A stretch of 64,000 bases of DNA from Stropharia rugosoannulata (taxonomy: Eukaryota; Basidiomycota; Agaricomycetes; Agaricales; Strophariaceae): NCBI GenBank assembly GCA_028532985.1, contig JANCIK010000011.1, forward strand, positions 2,666,001 through 2,730,000. Direction: 5' to 3'. Shown in pieces: positions 32,960 to 45,779 of this stretch (the stretch's first letter is position 1; each line of letters starts with the position of its first letter). The position numbers and the translations under genes are program-made. The notes below the pieces were generated by a model that was not told the DNA's origin, ran no database searches, and worked only from the letters and a program-made list of their open reading frames with translations.

Positions 32960-34330
32960 ATTTCAAGCTCTTCCAATGCGTACAATCCACCCGCGTTGTC
33001 CTTAACGTTAACTTCCTCGCTCAATCCTTCCGCACGGGACCTCGTACTCACTCCGGGAAGTAGAGCTTTTTCGGTCAACTCAAAACTACGTAAAAAACAT
33101 GAATACAATTGAGTTTTATAGTTTTTAACCTGTTTTTTCTACTTTTAAGTTGAACAGAAAGCTTCAACATCACGGAGTGACTTTCGAACCCCAAATTCGC
33201 TCCGTTTTGCTATCCATTATTCGGCGTCCTTCCTCGAGGCGCCGCCTCCCTTTCCACAGTCTCCCACGGCAGCCTTCTTCCATGTCCAAGCGCGCCCTTT
33301 GAATGCCTCCCATCCTGCCTGCCTCGCTAGCCTTTCCCTCGACCGTTGTACTGCGACGTGAGGCCGTGGGTATAGAAATCATTGTTATCGACTCATGTCA
33401 AGCAATCCCGCGTTCTGGACACGTCCTTGCATCCCATTGCTCGCGTATTTCGGCGGCCGGTTCCATCGTTCCCAATCTCTGCTTGACGAAGCTCTCGCTG
33501 AATACACAGAGCCTTCCAGCGGCCATACACGTACAAGAGGCTTTTTCTCATCTCATTCCAAGCCGCCATCACCACCAGCTCCGTCACCACCGCCTTCTCC
33601 CACTAAACGTCCTATGCCTCCCATTCCGCATCCTTCGCCTCATCCTAAACGCTCACCGCAAGCCCAATGCCTTTTTCTGCTAAAAGGTCGGCCCAACATA
33701 TATAATACGCAACATGTTGCATTTACCTGACAAAGCATTGTTTAGTGCCAGCGGTGTTATACGGATCGCGATAACTGCACATCCGCATTGCTTTATTTTT
33801 TATTGTGATATGCCCAATTCCCGTTTTCTCTTGGGGGAGGTATAAAACAGAACGAAGCTTTCCCACATTTTAAGTTACGTTCGGACACTGTAATTTTTGT
33901 CTTACACGGTCGGCTCATCACAGCTAATGAGCACGCTTTACTTGACTGAACTTTGAGAACTACGTAAATGCAGAGTCACTACCATTTAATGAGCAATCAT
34001 ATGGCAAAGAGAGAGAGGATGGTTTCAAGTAGGGCTTCGAGTCCCATGACGACTCACTTCATCAGCGCTTGTCCACGAAAAGGTGACACATCAACAACGG
34101 GTCCCTTTACTTCAATCCTTATCCTAGTGAGCACGTCCTAGACAATTGCTTCAGTGAAGTTTCTTCAAGTTTCTTAGCTGCCTGGATTGAGTTATTCGAG
34201 CTCTGAGCCTGAGCATTTAGCGATATTTCACGCGATGCCAATACCCGCTTACTATTGGATTAGACGATGTTTTTTCTAGATTACAGGTATATATATTATA
34301 TTCTCCCACCTGATTTTGGTCATGCGGTGA
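32960..34330. other. Intergenic with one short dispersed-repeat piece
   Basis: Pyrimidine-rich from about 33190 to 33690, including a block matching the repeat at 41671-41783. Frames of 102-126 codons here reflect C/T bias. AT-rich after 33730. Confidence 0.4.
33428..33530 (+). repeat. Dispersed pyrimidine-rich repeat, short copy
   Basis: About 100 bp aligning by eye with 41671-41783; shared blocks include ATCCCATTGCT, CGGTTCC and AGCGGCCATACAC. Translation of both copies gives similar but non-continuous peptides, so it is more likely part of an old transposable element or repeat than a gene. Confidence 0.6.
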
Positions 34331-34537
34331 TTGGAGACTTTGACAGGGGAAACCGGATGTACGGTGCCCGCCGTCCCCCTCAATGCGGGATCCTTCAGCC
34401 TTACTGGATGTGTCTCAGGAGGATCGGCAGCTCTGTTCAGTGATACAAGCTGCACTCAATTGATAACGTCGATAAACTCTAACACCGGATGCCTCTCGGA
34501 CGTCGGTGTAAACTCTTTTATTATTTCTGGTTGTTAA
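34331..34537 (+). pseudogene. Cys-rich small secreted protein, C-terminal part
   Basis: The frame ETGCTVPAVPLNAGSFSL, then GCVSGG, DTSCTQL, SNTGCLSD and the end FIISGC* has five Cys in about 60 residues, typical of the mature part of fungal small secreted proteins. A CAG acceptor lies just before GGGAAACC (about 34347), implying an upstream exon with a signal peptide, but none was found in the preceding 400 bp. It is therefore called a 5'-truncated remnant; a missed distant first exon is possible. Confidence 0.45.
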
Positions 34538-34931
34538 GTACAGAGCACAATTATGTAGAATGTATAATGTTACGCCTTGAATCCCAAGCCGCTCTGAGAC
34601 GCTTTGGAAGATCGGCGAGAAGAGTGACCAGATCCTCTCGCGCCAGACACTAAATTTAATTCGCGCTAACTTGCAATCAATAAAGTTTATCTGATTTATA
34701 GACCAGTGACCGTTCCCTCTAGAGGCAAGCAGCCCGGAGGGCCCTCGTAGAGGGACCAGTACATTTGGTCAAACATTTCGCAGGGATGTGGAATCTGTCA
34801 AAACGTAAGCATCGGACATCACCGAACTGCCTTTTAGGGTGAAGTTTATAAATAGAACGGTCCGGTGTCACCTCTGTAGTCACTCTGCGTGCGCGCGCAT
34901 TCTCTTATATATCTTGTTAGCTTTAGACACC
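34538..34931. other. Intergenic, no gene seen
   Basis: Includes a short inverted stretch near 34720-34755 (CCCTCTAGAGG / CCTCGTAGAGG-like) but no coding sequence. Confidence 0.35.
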
Positions 34932-35505
34932 ATGTCCGGATCCAAAGAAGCCTCGAATAATACTGCATTTAAAGTACAGAAACAATTGGCGCACGAAAAT
35001 GTGGCCCCGCAAACTCGGGACACTTCGAGACTTTACTCGAGCAGACCGACATACATTGCCTATGATAAGACCTGCGACAGTCCCAACGCCGGCGAGAATC
35101 CCACTCGCACAACTGCCATTACATTTTGGAGAAAGGCGTCGCTGACAGAGTCTGATCTGACCTGCAACCAACTCTATCTATACTATATTGGGGTACGTAT
35201 TGGTTTAATTGACGATAAAAATGATGACTGTGCAGAGTATGGTTAGGTGTACTACCGTGTTCCCAATCCGGCTCTCGTGATGCGGGAAGCATTGTAAATT
35301 CACTTGATCCAACTCGCAAAGAACCTGGACGATGACTTGGTAGACATTGATATTACTGTCGTTTACGCACTGAAACTTATCTTACCGTTTGTCTCCTCAG
35401 CCGGACCCAGTCGGACCGGGAGCGTCTAATATCAAGCTGAAGGCAATTCTCGACGAGTTCTCCCAGCACGATTTCTTGAAGCGCAACGGCTTTAAATTTG
35501 ATTCA
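34932..35505 (+). pseudogene. Broken copy of the modular YYIG/PP family
   Basis: From about 35025 the DNA is nearly identical to 51299-51793. It keeps the module ending LYLYYIG at a GTACGT donor (35193), the 54-nt intron and the next exon VYYRVPNPALVMREAL, where a small indel creates TAA at 35295-35297 (the intact copy reads through). The third exon begins at 35401 (PDPVGPGASNIKLKAILDEF) and similarity stops near 35505, where unrelated sequence follows. About 13 bp that encode the conserved Trp region are also lost near 35053. It is therefore a truncated, nonsense-bearing paralogue of the 51246-52387 gene. Confidence 0.75.
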
Positions 35506-36062
35506 CAGAACACATACTCGTTGAGCGCCGTGTTTCGTTGGGGCGGGACATGCGCGGATGAAAGAGAATGGAAGCGAAATTGGCAGGAGAGACGATAAAT
35601 TCACGAGTCTTTTGAACATATCACACTGAAATATGTTCGCTGTCAACTGTACATCAATGTTGTTGATCTGGCTGCTCGTGGTTCAAGTTTCCGAGTGATG
35701 ATCTCTTGTACGTTTGATCAGGAACAGTAGTTATTACGGATCATGGGGCTAATCGCAAAGGACATCCGAATCTGATCAAGGCTCCATCATCATCATCTCT
35801 TGTGTTGTCTACTATCTCGAATATTCAATGTGAATGCCCATATCAGAGATTCATTGTTGTATGAGTGCCTTGACGACCTTGTGGCACGCGCTATTCAGGA
35901 CAGTGGAAACTCACTGCGTTGATTCTCGATGTTGATCCAAGAAAACAAATTGTTGAGAGGTATGTTGTTACTTTACAAGACTATTTAAACCATTGTCTTT
36001 ATGCATATAAAAAACAAATTGAGCCTAGTGCTGCAGGCAGAGCACCCTCATCTTACAGCACG
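35506..36062. other. Intergenic between two broken duplicates
   Basis: No supported gene. It corresponds in position to the 52388-52925 spacer of the intact pair, but clear similarity was not seen. Confidence 0.4.
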
Positions 36063-36900
36063 ATGTCCTCTTCAAATATCACGTCGAATATTATGGATGT
36101 ACTTTTCCAAAAGTCTGCACCGGATGATGAGTTATATTCAGCCATTTTATTCATTTTTCTCATTGGTAAGCACCTTTTATCTACGTCAGTATACAAACTT
36201 AATACATTAACTACTATAGCAATTTACACTGCTGTAACTATACGCATCATCTATTTATACGGTAGGTGTTTCCGTTCAATATGCTGTGCTCTTTATAACT
36301 TCGAACAAAGCATACAAGAAACAAGGCAGAAGCATTAGCATCATTGTCATCTACGCTCTTGTAACCCTACCAATCACAAGTGCTGAAGATCTTTTGCGTA
36401 CCCTTACTACGAGTGCTGCATTTATTGCACTTCGATGGAAGGTTACAAGCGTCTGTTTCATTGATAACGGACAATCGATATTATCTGCCCTTATTTGCGA
36501 CATTAATATGCAGGGTACATCATCTATAATTCCAACGGAAATCCTGTGGGAATTACAAGCCATTATCTCAGACGTCCTACTGGTATGATCCATCTATATT
36601 AATTCGATTCAGCCGCTTAGCCAGCTTTCTTTACGCAAGGTGTGGATATGTTATAACAAGGCTTATAAATCCATCTTTTCTATGAAGATTCCGGCACTAT
36701 TCGTTGCTATTGAAATTGGTACATATCACTCGATATAATCAGTCTATTTACTGACAGATAAACATAGTTATTGGGATCGTTGCTCTATCTGTCAACACTA
36801 AAATCATAAGCTATACAGCAAAAGCTATGCAAAACAAAGACCTTATCTATATTCATATCTTATTAACCATTTTCATCCGCCAACTTATACACAGTGGTCG
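36063..36900 (+). pseudogene. Truncated seven-helix membrane protein (family of 37799, 52926, 58173)
   Basis: ATG 36063 (MSSSNITSNIMDVLFQKSAP) and the first exon to 36165 match the N-termini of the other copies. The exon 2 and exon 3 starts (YKKQGRSISIIVI) and the GTATGATC donor after ISDVLLV follow the family pattern, as does CYNKAYKSIFSMKIPALFVA. Similarity fades in the helix LIYIHILLTI near 36880, and the last two helices and the GKEQA-like tail are missing. The following sequence is unrelated C/T-rich DNA, so the gene is 3'-truncated. It follows a broken modular gene in the same order as the intact pair at 51.2-54.2 kb. Confidence 0.65.
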
Positions 36901-37798
36901 CCTCTCAATCCCGCAGGCTCCTATCACATCACTTGTTCGCATTAATTCTCAACATGTCATCCCCAATCTCCTCCTCACCTGCGATCAGTTGCCACTTTAT
37001 TACAGCCCGTACATCTGCTGCAACTCCATACATGACCATCCACTTGCGTTGTCTTTCATTCCCCATGTCACTGCGGAACCGAGTCGCTCTCCGACATGTC
37101 TTAATATGTAGCCGTTTCAACACTCCAGTCCATCCCTCGTCACCAGCCCGTTCATCCTCCCCGCCATGCGCGGAAACGTCTCCTCTGTCCCTCAGCAAGG
37201 CAGACTTGGCCAAGGCTCACAGACAGCTGCCGATCCCGTGGTCCCTCTGATCCACGAGCCGCGTACTTTGCCCTCTCTCCGTTTTCTCTTGATCTCAACC
37301 CTCCCAGCCCACATTCCTGCACCATGTGCAAGTGACGTCGACCGTCTTGCCGTGGTCTTGCGGTATCTAAGCACGTCACCGTATCTCACACCCATCTTCG
37401 ATCCCGAGAGCGTTGATTGTACACGGCACCTTCTCAGCCTTGCCTCTACCTTCTTTGACACAGGCTCATCCCCACACCGACTCGGAGACCCGTTGAGGGT
37501 GCGCTCTATGAATTTGAATGCTCATATAGCATACACTTTTTCACGTATCCTCGGCTTCAGTGAGCATGTAAAGAATTCCTGTCGCATTCCTGTGTTTGGG
37601 CTGGTTTGTGTTGGTAAGCACGAAGCACGGGCAGGACAAGTACAGTACAGAACACACCTGTAAGTCTCAAACAATGTAACAGTCAATTTGCATCAAATTT
37701 ACTAGTAAACATATCTATTAGACGTATTATTTGGTTTTATGAACTGGAATATGAGATAATTGTCATCAATTACTACGTACACGGGATACTGATTTGCT
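36901..37798. other. Pyrimidine-rich stretch, no firm gene
   Basis: A 165-codon plus-strand frame at 37166-37663 (includes FLLISTLPAHIPAPCASDVD) is the longest; it has no domain, start context or neighbour support. Probably composition-driven. Confidence 0.3.
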
Positions 37799-39062
37799 CT
37801 ATACATGTTCCTTTCCCGTATTATCCGTGCCCGGTCCAGAGGTCATACTGGAATGTTGAGCAGCAGTTGACGAATCGTCTTCGGTCACCTGATGACCAAA
37901 ATGAAGACTTGAAATGGGAAGTGTATTGTCCACAACGATAGATGGCGGATTCGAGGACAGGCTAATCTGGGCAATCATAAGAGTAGGTGCAAGTACCTGT
38001 TGCATAAAGAATCGTTACAGTACTTTTGTAGTAGTCATTGAAAAATCTTACAGTCATAATGGATGCAAAGGCGCTGACATATGAGTCAAATGTAACACTT
38101 AACGCGAGATTATTGCTTGCAAATCCGATTATATTGACTATGACGTTCAAAACAGATGCCACGGAGTATATCACTGATGATTCAATAGCAAACATCATAA
38201 TCTTCCGGTACCGCTTGGTATGTCGTGTCTTGCTTGTCGACCTCGCTATGCGGTGGCATATGAAGATGGTAGATGATATAGTGGTCAAGGCGGTGATTGC
38301 AAAAAAGAAAACGTAAATAATATTTGTGATCTCCGGAGATTTCGAGGAAAAGTCCCGCAACATGGCGACTCCATTGGCAGTCATTGCAACAATCCCTATG
38401 ACTGTGTTTCTGTGTTAGAGATGACACTTATATTGATGATAGAGCATGTTGTACATACCAATTTCAAGGGAGAAGAAAAATAATGGAACCTTTATAGAGA
38501 GAAAGGATTGATTGGCTAAGTGATAACATCTCCATACCTTGATAAGCAAGTATGGTTAATATATTGAATTATTCGAACTAGAATACACAATACCAGTAGT
38601 CCGTCGGCAACCATTGATTGTACATCACCCAAGATGGAAAGTGAAAGTGAGAATGCTGTGCCTTCCTGTTCGAGATTGCATAGGAAAGTAGAGAACATTG
38701 ATTGTGCATTGTTGATAAAGCAGATGTTTAACAATTTCCACTGAATTGCAATATATGCAATACTTGTGGATGTTAAGGCTAAAAGCGCACAGATGACGAT
38801 AGTGCTTCTGCCTTGTTTTCTGTATACTTTGCGTGAAGTTATAAAAGGCGCAGATTTTAATATGCAAATACGAACTGTAGAAGTAGATTGTGCATATAGA
38901 TATAGCCGTGTATATTCCTAAAACAATCAGTTAATGTAAACCAAGTAGTTATACAAACTGTTCACCCATTAGAAAAATGTACAAAAGTGTTGAATTTAAC
39001 TCATCACTGAGTACAGAGTCTTGTAGTGCTACCGAAAAATCAAAGTCATTCGAAGAGGACAT
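37799..39062 (-). CDS. Seven-helix membrane protein, 6 exons (family copy B)
   Basis: Minus-strand gene from ATG 39062 (MSSSNDFDFSVALQDSVLSD) to TAG 37799. The first exon ends in FLMG at 38966. Later exons encode IYTAISICTIYFY, a VYRKQGRSTIVICALL helix, QWKLLNICFINNAQSMFSTF, the RKIMMFAIESSVIYSVASVL helix and a hydrophilic C-tail ending NTGKEHV. It shares intron positions with the copies at 52926 and 58173. Membrane topology resembles a receptor-like seven-helix protein; no ligand or G-protein link can be seen. No stop or frameshift was found along the spliced model, so it is probably functional. Confidence 0.75.
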
Positions 39063-40884
39063 TGAAGGTCGAGAACAAGGCGTTTTTCCTTTGCTAAAAC
39101 AATCGGAAATAAATACAGCGACTTAAATACTCTCGTACAAGTGTGCCAACCACTTCCGTGTTTGGTAATCAATTGTATCAGTACAACGGGTAAATGTCTA
39201 TGTCAAGATAGTTGTTGTTGCTGTTGCGATCATTGGTCTAGACAGATGTGAGCAAGTCCTACAGATGATGTTTTTCTTATCTGCTCCACGGTCTTATTCA
39301 ATTTGCAAGGAAGTTAGACCCTACACTGATGGATTGCCGCCCCAGACTCTCTTTTCCATCCGCGCCCATCTCGAGCCAATATCAAAGCATGTCTTCCTTC
39401 AGCATTTACTCTCTCACGGTGCATGTCCGTATTATATATTATTCAGTGAGGCCTGGTGCACCAATATTTTAGCGAGATGGTTAGTTATTCACATTTCAGC
39501 TGAGCTCGCTTCATCCCATATTTTACTCTATCCTAAATGTTCATGTGTTCACTATCTTGCGAGAACAGATGTTGCAAAAATAGCTGCCCACATATTTCTC
39601 AAGCACAAAAAACTATATAGAGCTATTCTAGGAACACTTTCATTGGCATTACCGGTACCGTTCCCTGATAGATGCATCAGTGACATTATCTCATACGATC
39701 CATTTGAAATCACTTCTGGTCGTGCCAAGGCCGTTCACTATTGAGAACTTGTATAATTGTATGTGAATCGAAGTGATGTCAATCTCCTGTAGTTGGACTG
39801 GGATGGTAGCAACACGGCGGGCTCTATCCTGACTTACTAAATACGTACCGGTACACTTGTGACGTTCATGTGGGCAGGGCGCAGAAGCGTAGATACCGAG
39901 ATTGCGTGCATGACGTTCCCGCGGCTGCCCTAGATAGAGCCACAGCAGTCAAAAAATGCGCACTTATATTTGGCCATAGAGTTTAAGTCACTGCATGGTC
40001 ATGAGATGACGTATAAGATCGCGACTTCAGTTCATCAATGTCTGTGAATGGCAGATGAGTTGTTGTACATTGTCAGCGCTCAGCATTCATCAACCACTAC
40101 ATTCCCGATTGGAACGAATAAAAATTGAGTGGAGGGAGGCAAAGATTTACATTATAATACAAAGCCAGTGTTTTCCATGAAGTAAACTTGCGAGCTGATC
40201 TGCTGAAAACATGGGCAACCTTACGCAGTGATTGGCTTGTACACCTTTCTTTCCAGTAACCATCTTTTGCTTCCCTGAAGCTTTCCTTTTACGTTTACTC
40301 GCGTGCTCCGGGTTAATATACGCACAGGGCTGAGAGGCTGAGGGGGTTGGATGGTACTGGGATGCAGTAAGTCACAATATCTTTGCACAAATGGGATGCT
40401 CGTGCTCACTTCAGTGATGCAGACTTTTGGTGGTATTATACTGTGTTACAGAGATTGGGCAGGTAAATTGGACAACGACGATAAAGTTGATATGAGGCAC
40501 GTGTTCATTCATTCATTTATGTCTTTGTTCTCCATGGGCTGCGGACACGCGCACTCCCTCGCACACAAACTATTTACGTGGATGTCTGTATATATTTCTC
40601 TGTCGGATGCATATTTCGTCAATTGTCGGCCGTTTCATTTGCTTTTCACTCATAGAAAATGCAGGTAATGGAGACTGTGACCGTGGGCATTGTGTATGTA
40701 ATCCAACCCACCGCGCCGACGGCGTCGCTGACGTGGTGCTGACGCGCTCAAGACGTGCTGACTCTTTCTGTGTTTTCTACCATCTGAATTCATTCTAACC
40801 ACATATGTCCGCATGCCCGAACTGAATGAGCTATGACTCACCACAACGATGCATACAATTCAGAGTATGATATGTTGAAGGAGA
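39063..40884. other. AT-rich region; one unexplained 159-codon frame
   Basis: A single uninterrupted plus-strand frame at 39265-39744 (MMFFLSAPRSYSICKEVRPY...) is long for AT-rich DNA, but it has no recognisable domain or signal. The remainder is empty. A GGGATGCAGTAAG-like block at about 40350 resembles the starts of repeats at 40884 and 60369. Confidence 0.3.
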
Positions 40885-42660
40885 CTGGGTGATACCGGGA
40901 AGCAGTAAGCCGTACTATCCCTGAGAATGTAGTAGGTGACCTGCAGAGGCAGACATTTGAACCTAGTTCTCCTGTATAACCTCGCACGTACTGCGACAGT
41001 CACATCGTGAACCGGAGTACAATTTTACATTGTCATCTCTTCAGCGCCGCGGTTTTGCTGGTCCCCATCGCGGCTCTGTCACCCTCCCCGCATTCTCCTA
41101 GTTATGGCGACTTCTCCCCTCCCATGCTCAGCCGGGCTCGCTCCTGTATGCTTTCCTGACCAACACTGGCATTTCACGTTCTTCCTACGCGTAGATTTCT
41201 CCACCTGCTCTTCCCGCACGCGACGTCGTTCTTCTCTGTCCGAGACCCTACTTCGTTCTGTTTCTTTTTCTCCTGACGCTTGAACTGCCTCTGGTTTCCA
41301 GACGTCGCAACCTAAATCCACGGTCTATGGTACAGCACTCGTGGTCATGTCAAGCACTGTCCTATCATAGGCTTTGTATCACCCGCCGCCTCGACTCACT
41401 CCGTGGCCGCGTTCCTCAGCGCCACGTCCCTCGAGCACTTGAGCGGTCGGTAGTCCTTATCACCAAACCATCCCTCGTGTCTTCTCCTTTTTCCCGCCTT
41501 TCCTCGCCTGCTATCCTGTATGTCTCGCTGGGCTCCCGACCGTCGTCCTGGGACATTTCCCAATACTTGAACTGCCTTGGGTACCCCTCGCGTCTTCGAC
41601 GCTCAAGCCGTGGGCGCTCATTATCTCAGACTCATCAAGCGCTCGCCTCGCCTGCGGCCTCGATACGTCTTTGTATCCCATTGCTTACATACTTAGTCGG
41701 TCGGTTCCCTCATTCGCATCGTCCCCACTGTCTGCTTAAAAAAGCTCTAGCCTATTCTATAGAGCCCGCCAGCGGCCATACACATAAATGTCCGTCACAG
41801 CCTACTGCTGGGTCTTCCCTGCTCCCCCCGTTCATTTCATCCTTTGAGTCCAAGTATCACAGCGCTCTGCCCCAATCCCCCCCTTTGCGCTGCACGGCGT
41901 AGCGTGTCACCTTGCGATTCCACATTCTCCCTCGAAGACCATGGAAACCCATGTCGTTCATCCGCGAACCCAGTCCATTGCACACATCCTGTCCGCCTCG
42001 TAAGTACAGCTACTCTGACTCATTACATCGGTCCCACCACGATCTGTGTTATGCAATCGGAATTGTTCCATCCCTCAATGCATTGACACCCCCTCCCCCC
42101 AGTGAGTCTAGCCCCTCTTTCACTCCCACTTCCTCCCACCTCCTCCTTTCGACGCCCATGCTCTTCTCTCTCTGCAGATTCTGCAATAGCGCTCCTTCTC
42201 CCCCGGAGCTCACTCCCAGCCAACGCACCTTCCGTCCCTGCCCTCTGCGTGCATGCGCATGTGATCCGGCGTATAATATTCTCTCGTTTTTCAGAACTTG
42301 GCATTCAGCGCACCAGCCCGCGACGGGCAACTTTTCGCGGTGTCTTTCTTGCCCTGCTCCGTCCCGCTATGTGACATCGGGTCCATTCTGTGATATATGC
42401 GCACCCAGGAAGCCTTCTTCTTGTTTGCATGAACGCCGCATCTATATCAGGGGAGGTATAAGTTGCAGTGCTACTCTTCGCACAGGTTTTTCTCTGAGGA
42501 GCCCCCGCCTTGCCCTTGTGCTCCGAGCCGCATCATTTACTGCGGATACCCCCAGCTCTACCATTCCACTATATATGTGACAGCACGTACCGCGGGGTAA
42601 TGACATTCTGTTAAGCCACCTCCTTTGTCGATCCACTGCCTTCCTTTAATTAAGCATTAA
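40885..42660 (+). repeat. Dispersed pyrimidine-rich repeat, long copy 1
   Basis: C/T-rich, non-coding-looking DNA sharing ordered blocks with 45780-47150: AGTGRGTCTAGC (42101 / 46016), CACTCCCACT, CACTCCCAGCCAACGCACC (42210 / 46121), GCGGTGTCTTTCTTGCCC, and CCCAGCTCTAYCATTC (42551 / 46970). It also shares 41671-41783 with 33428-33530. Its left edge (GGGAAGCAGTAAG, then GAGAATGT) recurs at 60385. Frames of up to 222 codons inside are strand-composition artefacts with no conserved phase between copies. It is probably a decayed non-autonomous element. Confidence 0.6.
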
Positions 42661-43071
42661 GTGTCCCTCCATCCGTCGATGACCCGTTTCTCATACAGTG
42701 ACGCGCAGATTAATTTTAGGGATAGAGTTTGCTAGAATAATGAGATATGACTGACTGTCCTTATGTTCCCGTTCTCACATCAACTGATCATATGTATTTG
42801 TATGGCAATGTACTCTCGTGCAAAGTGGCATACATGCAAAAGGCGATAGAAGGATAAAGAGCAAGATACATAACAGCAATCCAGTATTGACACAAGATAG
42901 AAGAAAGATAAGATGCAAGGTAAATAAGGGCAAGCTAGCCATTTATTCAACTGAGGGCGTGATCACTCTGCAAAAATGTGGGCACATTTGGTGGTTTCCT
43001 GTAGCTTGCGTCATGTTCAACTTGTCTATATGATTAAGAGCTTCTATCTATTCCGAGCTTGAAAGCTCCAC

Positions 43072-44960
43072 TCACCTTTCCATATAAATAGCTTGTGCTT
43101 GTCTTGGGAAATCTGGACGTTCAACGTCACGGTTCTGACCTAATGACAAGATAGGTGTGTAGTTTATCTGTTTCAGGTTAAGCATAACTCTTTTGGTACT
43201 GGTTAATACAATGTCATTGTATATTGTAAAAACATTTGACCTTGAACAGCTTGTTGCTTGGAAAAATTTCATAAATGAAATTGTAACTGACAATGATGCC
43301 GGATTAATTAGGCCAACAATAGCGCTGAACAGTGCGGTACCTATATAAAAGACTGTTTAATCTCTGCACTATTTTGGTTTAAGTATTATACCACTTACAG
43401 AACATTACTACAATAGCAAAACATTTGTCAATACAAATGGTCAGCTTTGTATGTCATATTTGAAAATACGAACCAATGAAGTACATGGCGCCTATTATAT
43501 CATTGTTTTTTTGATGATCAGCTGATATCAAATCAGTAAGAGAAAGACTATAAATACCATCGCGCAGCATAAGTTCAGTAATTCTGGAGTGGATCTGAGT
43601 CCTTCCAAAAAACCGGCTTGCTGTCAAGATTATCTAATTCACAAAAAAAATGTCATAAACAGAAGGCAGGCTTACAAAGGCAATATAACTTCCATGCAGT
43701 CAATGCAAATAGTACTAAAAATATGTTCAAAGAGTCAGCCGATACAATGTTTACACCATGTACTGACCTAATTCCGATAATGCAGCCAAAAACCAAGTGA
43801 TGGAAGCAAGGCCAGTAATAATTTGCTTTGTGTTGCTAGCATTTGGTAAAGGAATGCATCCTGATACTCCAGGAATCGGTGAAGGCAAGTCTGGTAACAC
43901 ATACATTAATAAACACATACAAATTGGAAGTCAGAACTTATCAATTACAGTTTTCCCAATGCTGAATTAGCAAACCGAACCCTGCAACGGAACAAGTAGA
44001 CATCTATAAATTGGATCAACAAGAATATTAATACCTTGCAAGAAAATTCACGTACCATGCAAAATACCGAAACAAAAACTAGCATTTTCTTACTGCGATA
44101 TAAGGCATGTATGCGCATGGCAAGAATGTCTAAGTTCGAGGCTGTTAATGCCGTGTAATGAATGCTATAAAGTACTTACATTGAACAATAGAATTTGAAA
44201 ATGCAGGAAACAATATTGAAACAACCTGATATACACCGCAACTAGTAGGTGTTAGTTTTGTGCGCTACAGTGATATGTGTCTAGTTATTACAACTTTAGG
44301 CTAGTATTAGTTTGGATGTCATTTTGATTGTTAGTTTTAACATACATTTTCTGTAGGGGACCACACAAACTGAGCTATTGTAATCCATGATGTTAAGACT
44401 ACATGCTATTCATTGTACAAAGAAAACATACAATATAAATCAACAGCAAAAGAACACAAGGGAAGATATCGATTCTGCATTGCTTTTTTGGTAAACATTC
44501 CTTAATGGCCAGCATGTGAAGTTAACTTACAAGAAAAAACACAGTTTTTCCGTAAGATCTTGGTGACTTCCACATGACTTCCACCTGTATGGCACTTTAA
44601 GTTAGCCGTAAATTCAAATACTAGTATTGGACTTGCCTCAATATCAGAGGTCACCAATATATCCCATGCAAGTGCAGTAGCCGAGGCAACTATAAGTCAG
44701 TCAAAACATGATACACAAGGGTCATTGAACCATGGAATAATATAAGGTGTAATGCACTCAAAGGGAATGAATGCCATAACCATTTGCATGGGTGGATTCA
44801 AAAGAGGCAAAGGAATTGGAGGCCTCCCGTATCCATCATTGAGTAGGCGCAGCCTTGACACGGTTGCAAAGGGTAACAAATATAATGTAGAAAAATTGTC
44901 TTTGCTGAATCCACGGATGGATTTCGGCAATAGTGCAACATGTTTGGCTACAGGGTGGCC
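43072..44960 (-). CDS. DUF6533-type seven-helix membrane protein, many exons; 5' end uncertain
   Basis: Minus-strand exons give ASATALAWDILVTSDIE (about 44690), VEVMWKSPRSYGKTVFFL (about 44580), NRYLPLCSFAVDLYC (about 44470), VVSILFPAFSNSIVQC, ALTASNLDILAMRIHALYRS, then KKMLVFVSVFCM, then LPSPIPGVSGCIPLPNASNT, a helix ITGLASITWFLAALSEL, and a last exon ending RQAQAIYMER at 43072. The YD/WD..E...W...Y.K..FF..NRY order is the DUF6533 signature found at the N-terminus of Agaricomycete seven-helix proteins. The region is AT-rich with at least seven introns. The start may be near 44772 (MQMVMAFIPFEC) or further upstream (a TM-like ALVILWYFWSYGWRRL at about 45040). Confidence 0.6.
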
Positions 44961-45299
44961 CACAGGTAGACGGGTGAAACAGTTCTTGGAGAATTAACCG
45001 TCTCCAGCCATAAGACCAGAAGTACCACAATATTACCAGAGCCAAGACGGTGTGGAATGAAATTCAATATTCAAGATTAATACAAACCTGTTGCATACTA
45101 GTGCCAACGTATCAGGCAGTGGCATTGAGGTTTTGAAGATATTTTTTACCTTTGTTGCATTAAGTGTGGAAATTAGAGAGTCTTCTGCGAGGACCGACAT
45201 GATGAACAGAGGTATAACACTCAGAAAGTAACACAGAGACGCATTTATATGCCATAGATAACAATTTTTCATTTTTCCCACTGACAATCATTGTTGAGG

Positions 45300-45779
45300 C
45301 AGTAACTCAACCTTTATTCTGTTAATCAAAGTGGTGTATCAGAGAAGCAGATGTATTTTGATGAAGGTGATTGCCCTATTTCTATCTGTTGCCTTTAATT
45401 TGATCATCTGTGCAATTTTGTTCATTGATGGGTGTCATAGTTTCTCATCATCATATCACAAAAAACCTGACCATGCACATATCCGTGCGAAGAATGCCAT
45501 CGGACCAACAGAGATAGTAATATTACGGGATACAAGCAGACAACTGTTCGAACGATGAAATACTGCTGTACCCCTGTTCAATGTTTGATTTGATTGCCAT
45601 ATCATAGAGTGAGGCGGGACAATGGTTCTATTTATCGCGAACTTGTTGCGAACCCAGTTCGGATTGAGTTCAGAGATGGATACGACCGACGTCTTGGCCG
45701 TCTTGACTAGGTTTGGTCCCTGGGTATTGTGTCTGTAAGCCTCATGTCCACCCTCCGCCAACTTTGTGATTAATCTTTG
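45300..45779. other. Intergenic, no gene seen
   Basis: AT-rich, short frames only; it leads into the second long repeat copy. Confidence 0.35.

Noticed and set aside
34020..34055. TTCGAGTCCC resembling a tRNA T-loop
   Set aside because: No matching acceptor, D or anticodon stems around it.
37166..37663. 165-codon plus-strand frame as a gene
   Set aside because: C/T-rich context next to a truncated gene, no start context or domain.
39265..39744. 159-codon frame as a gene
   Set aside because: No recognisable feature; kept only as a note in the region entry because its length in AT-rich DNA is mildly unusual.
41327..42580. Frames of 191 and 222 codons
   Set aside because: Lie in the dispersed C/T-rich repeat; the other copy does not keep the frame.
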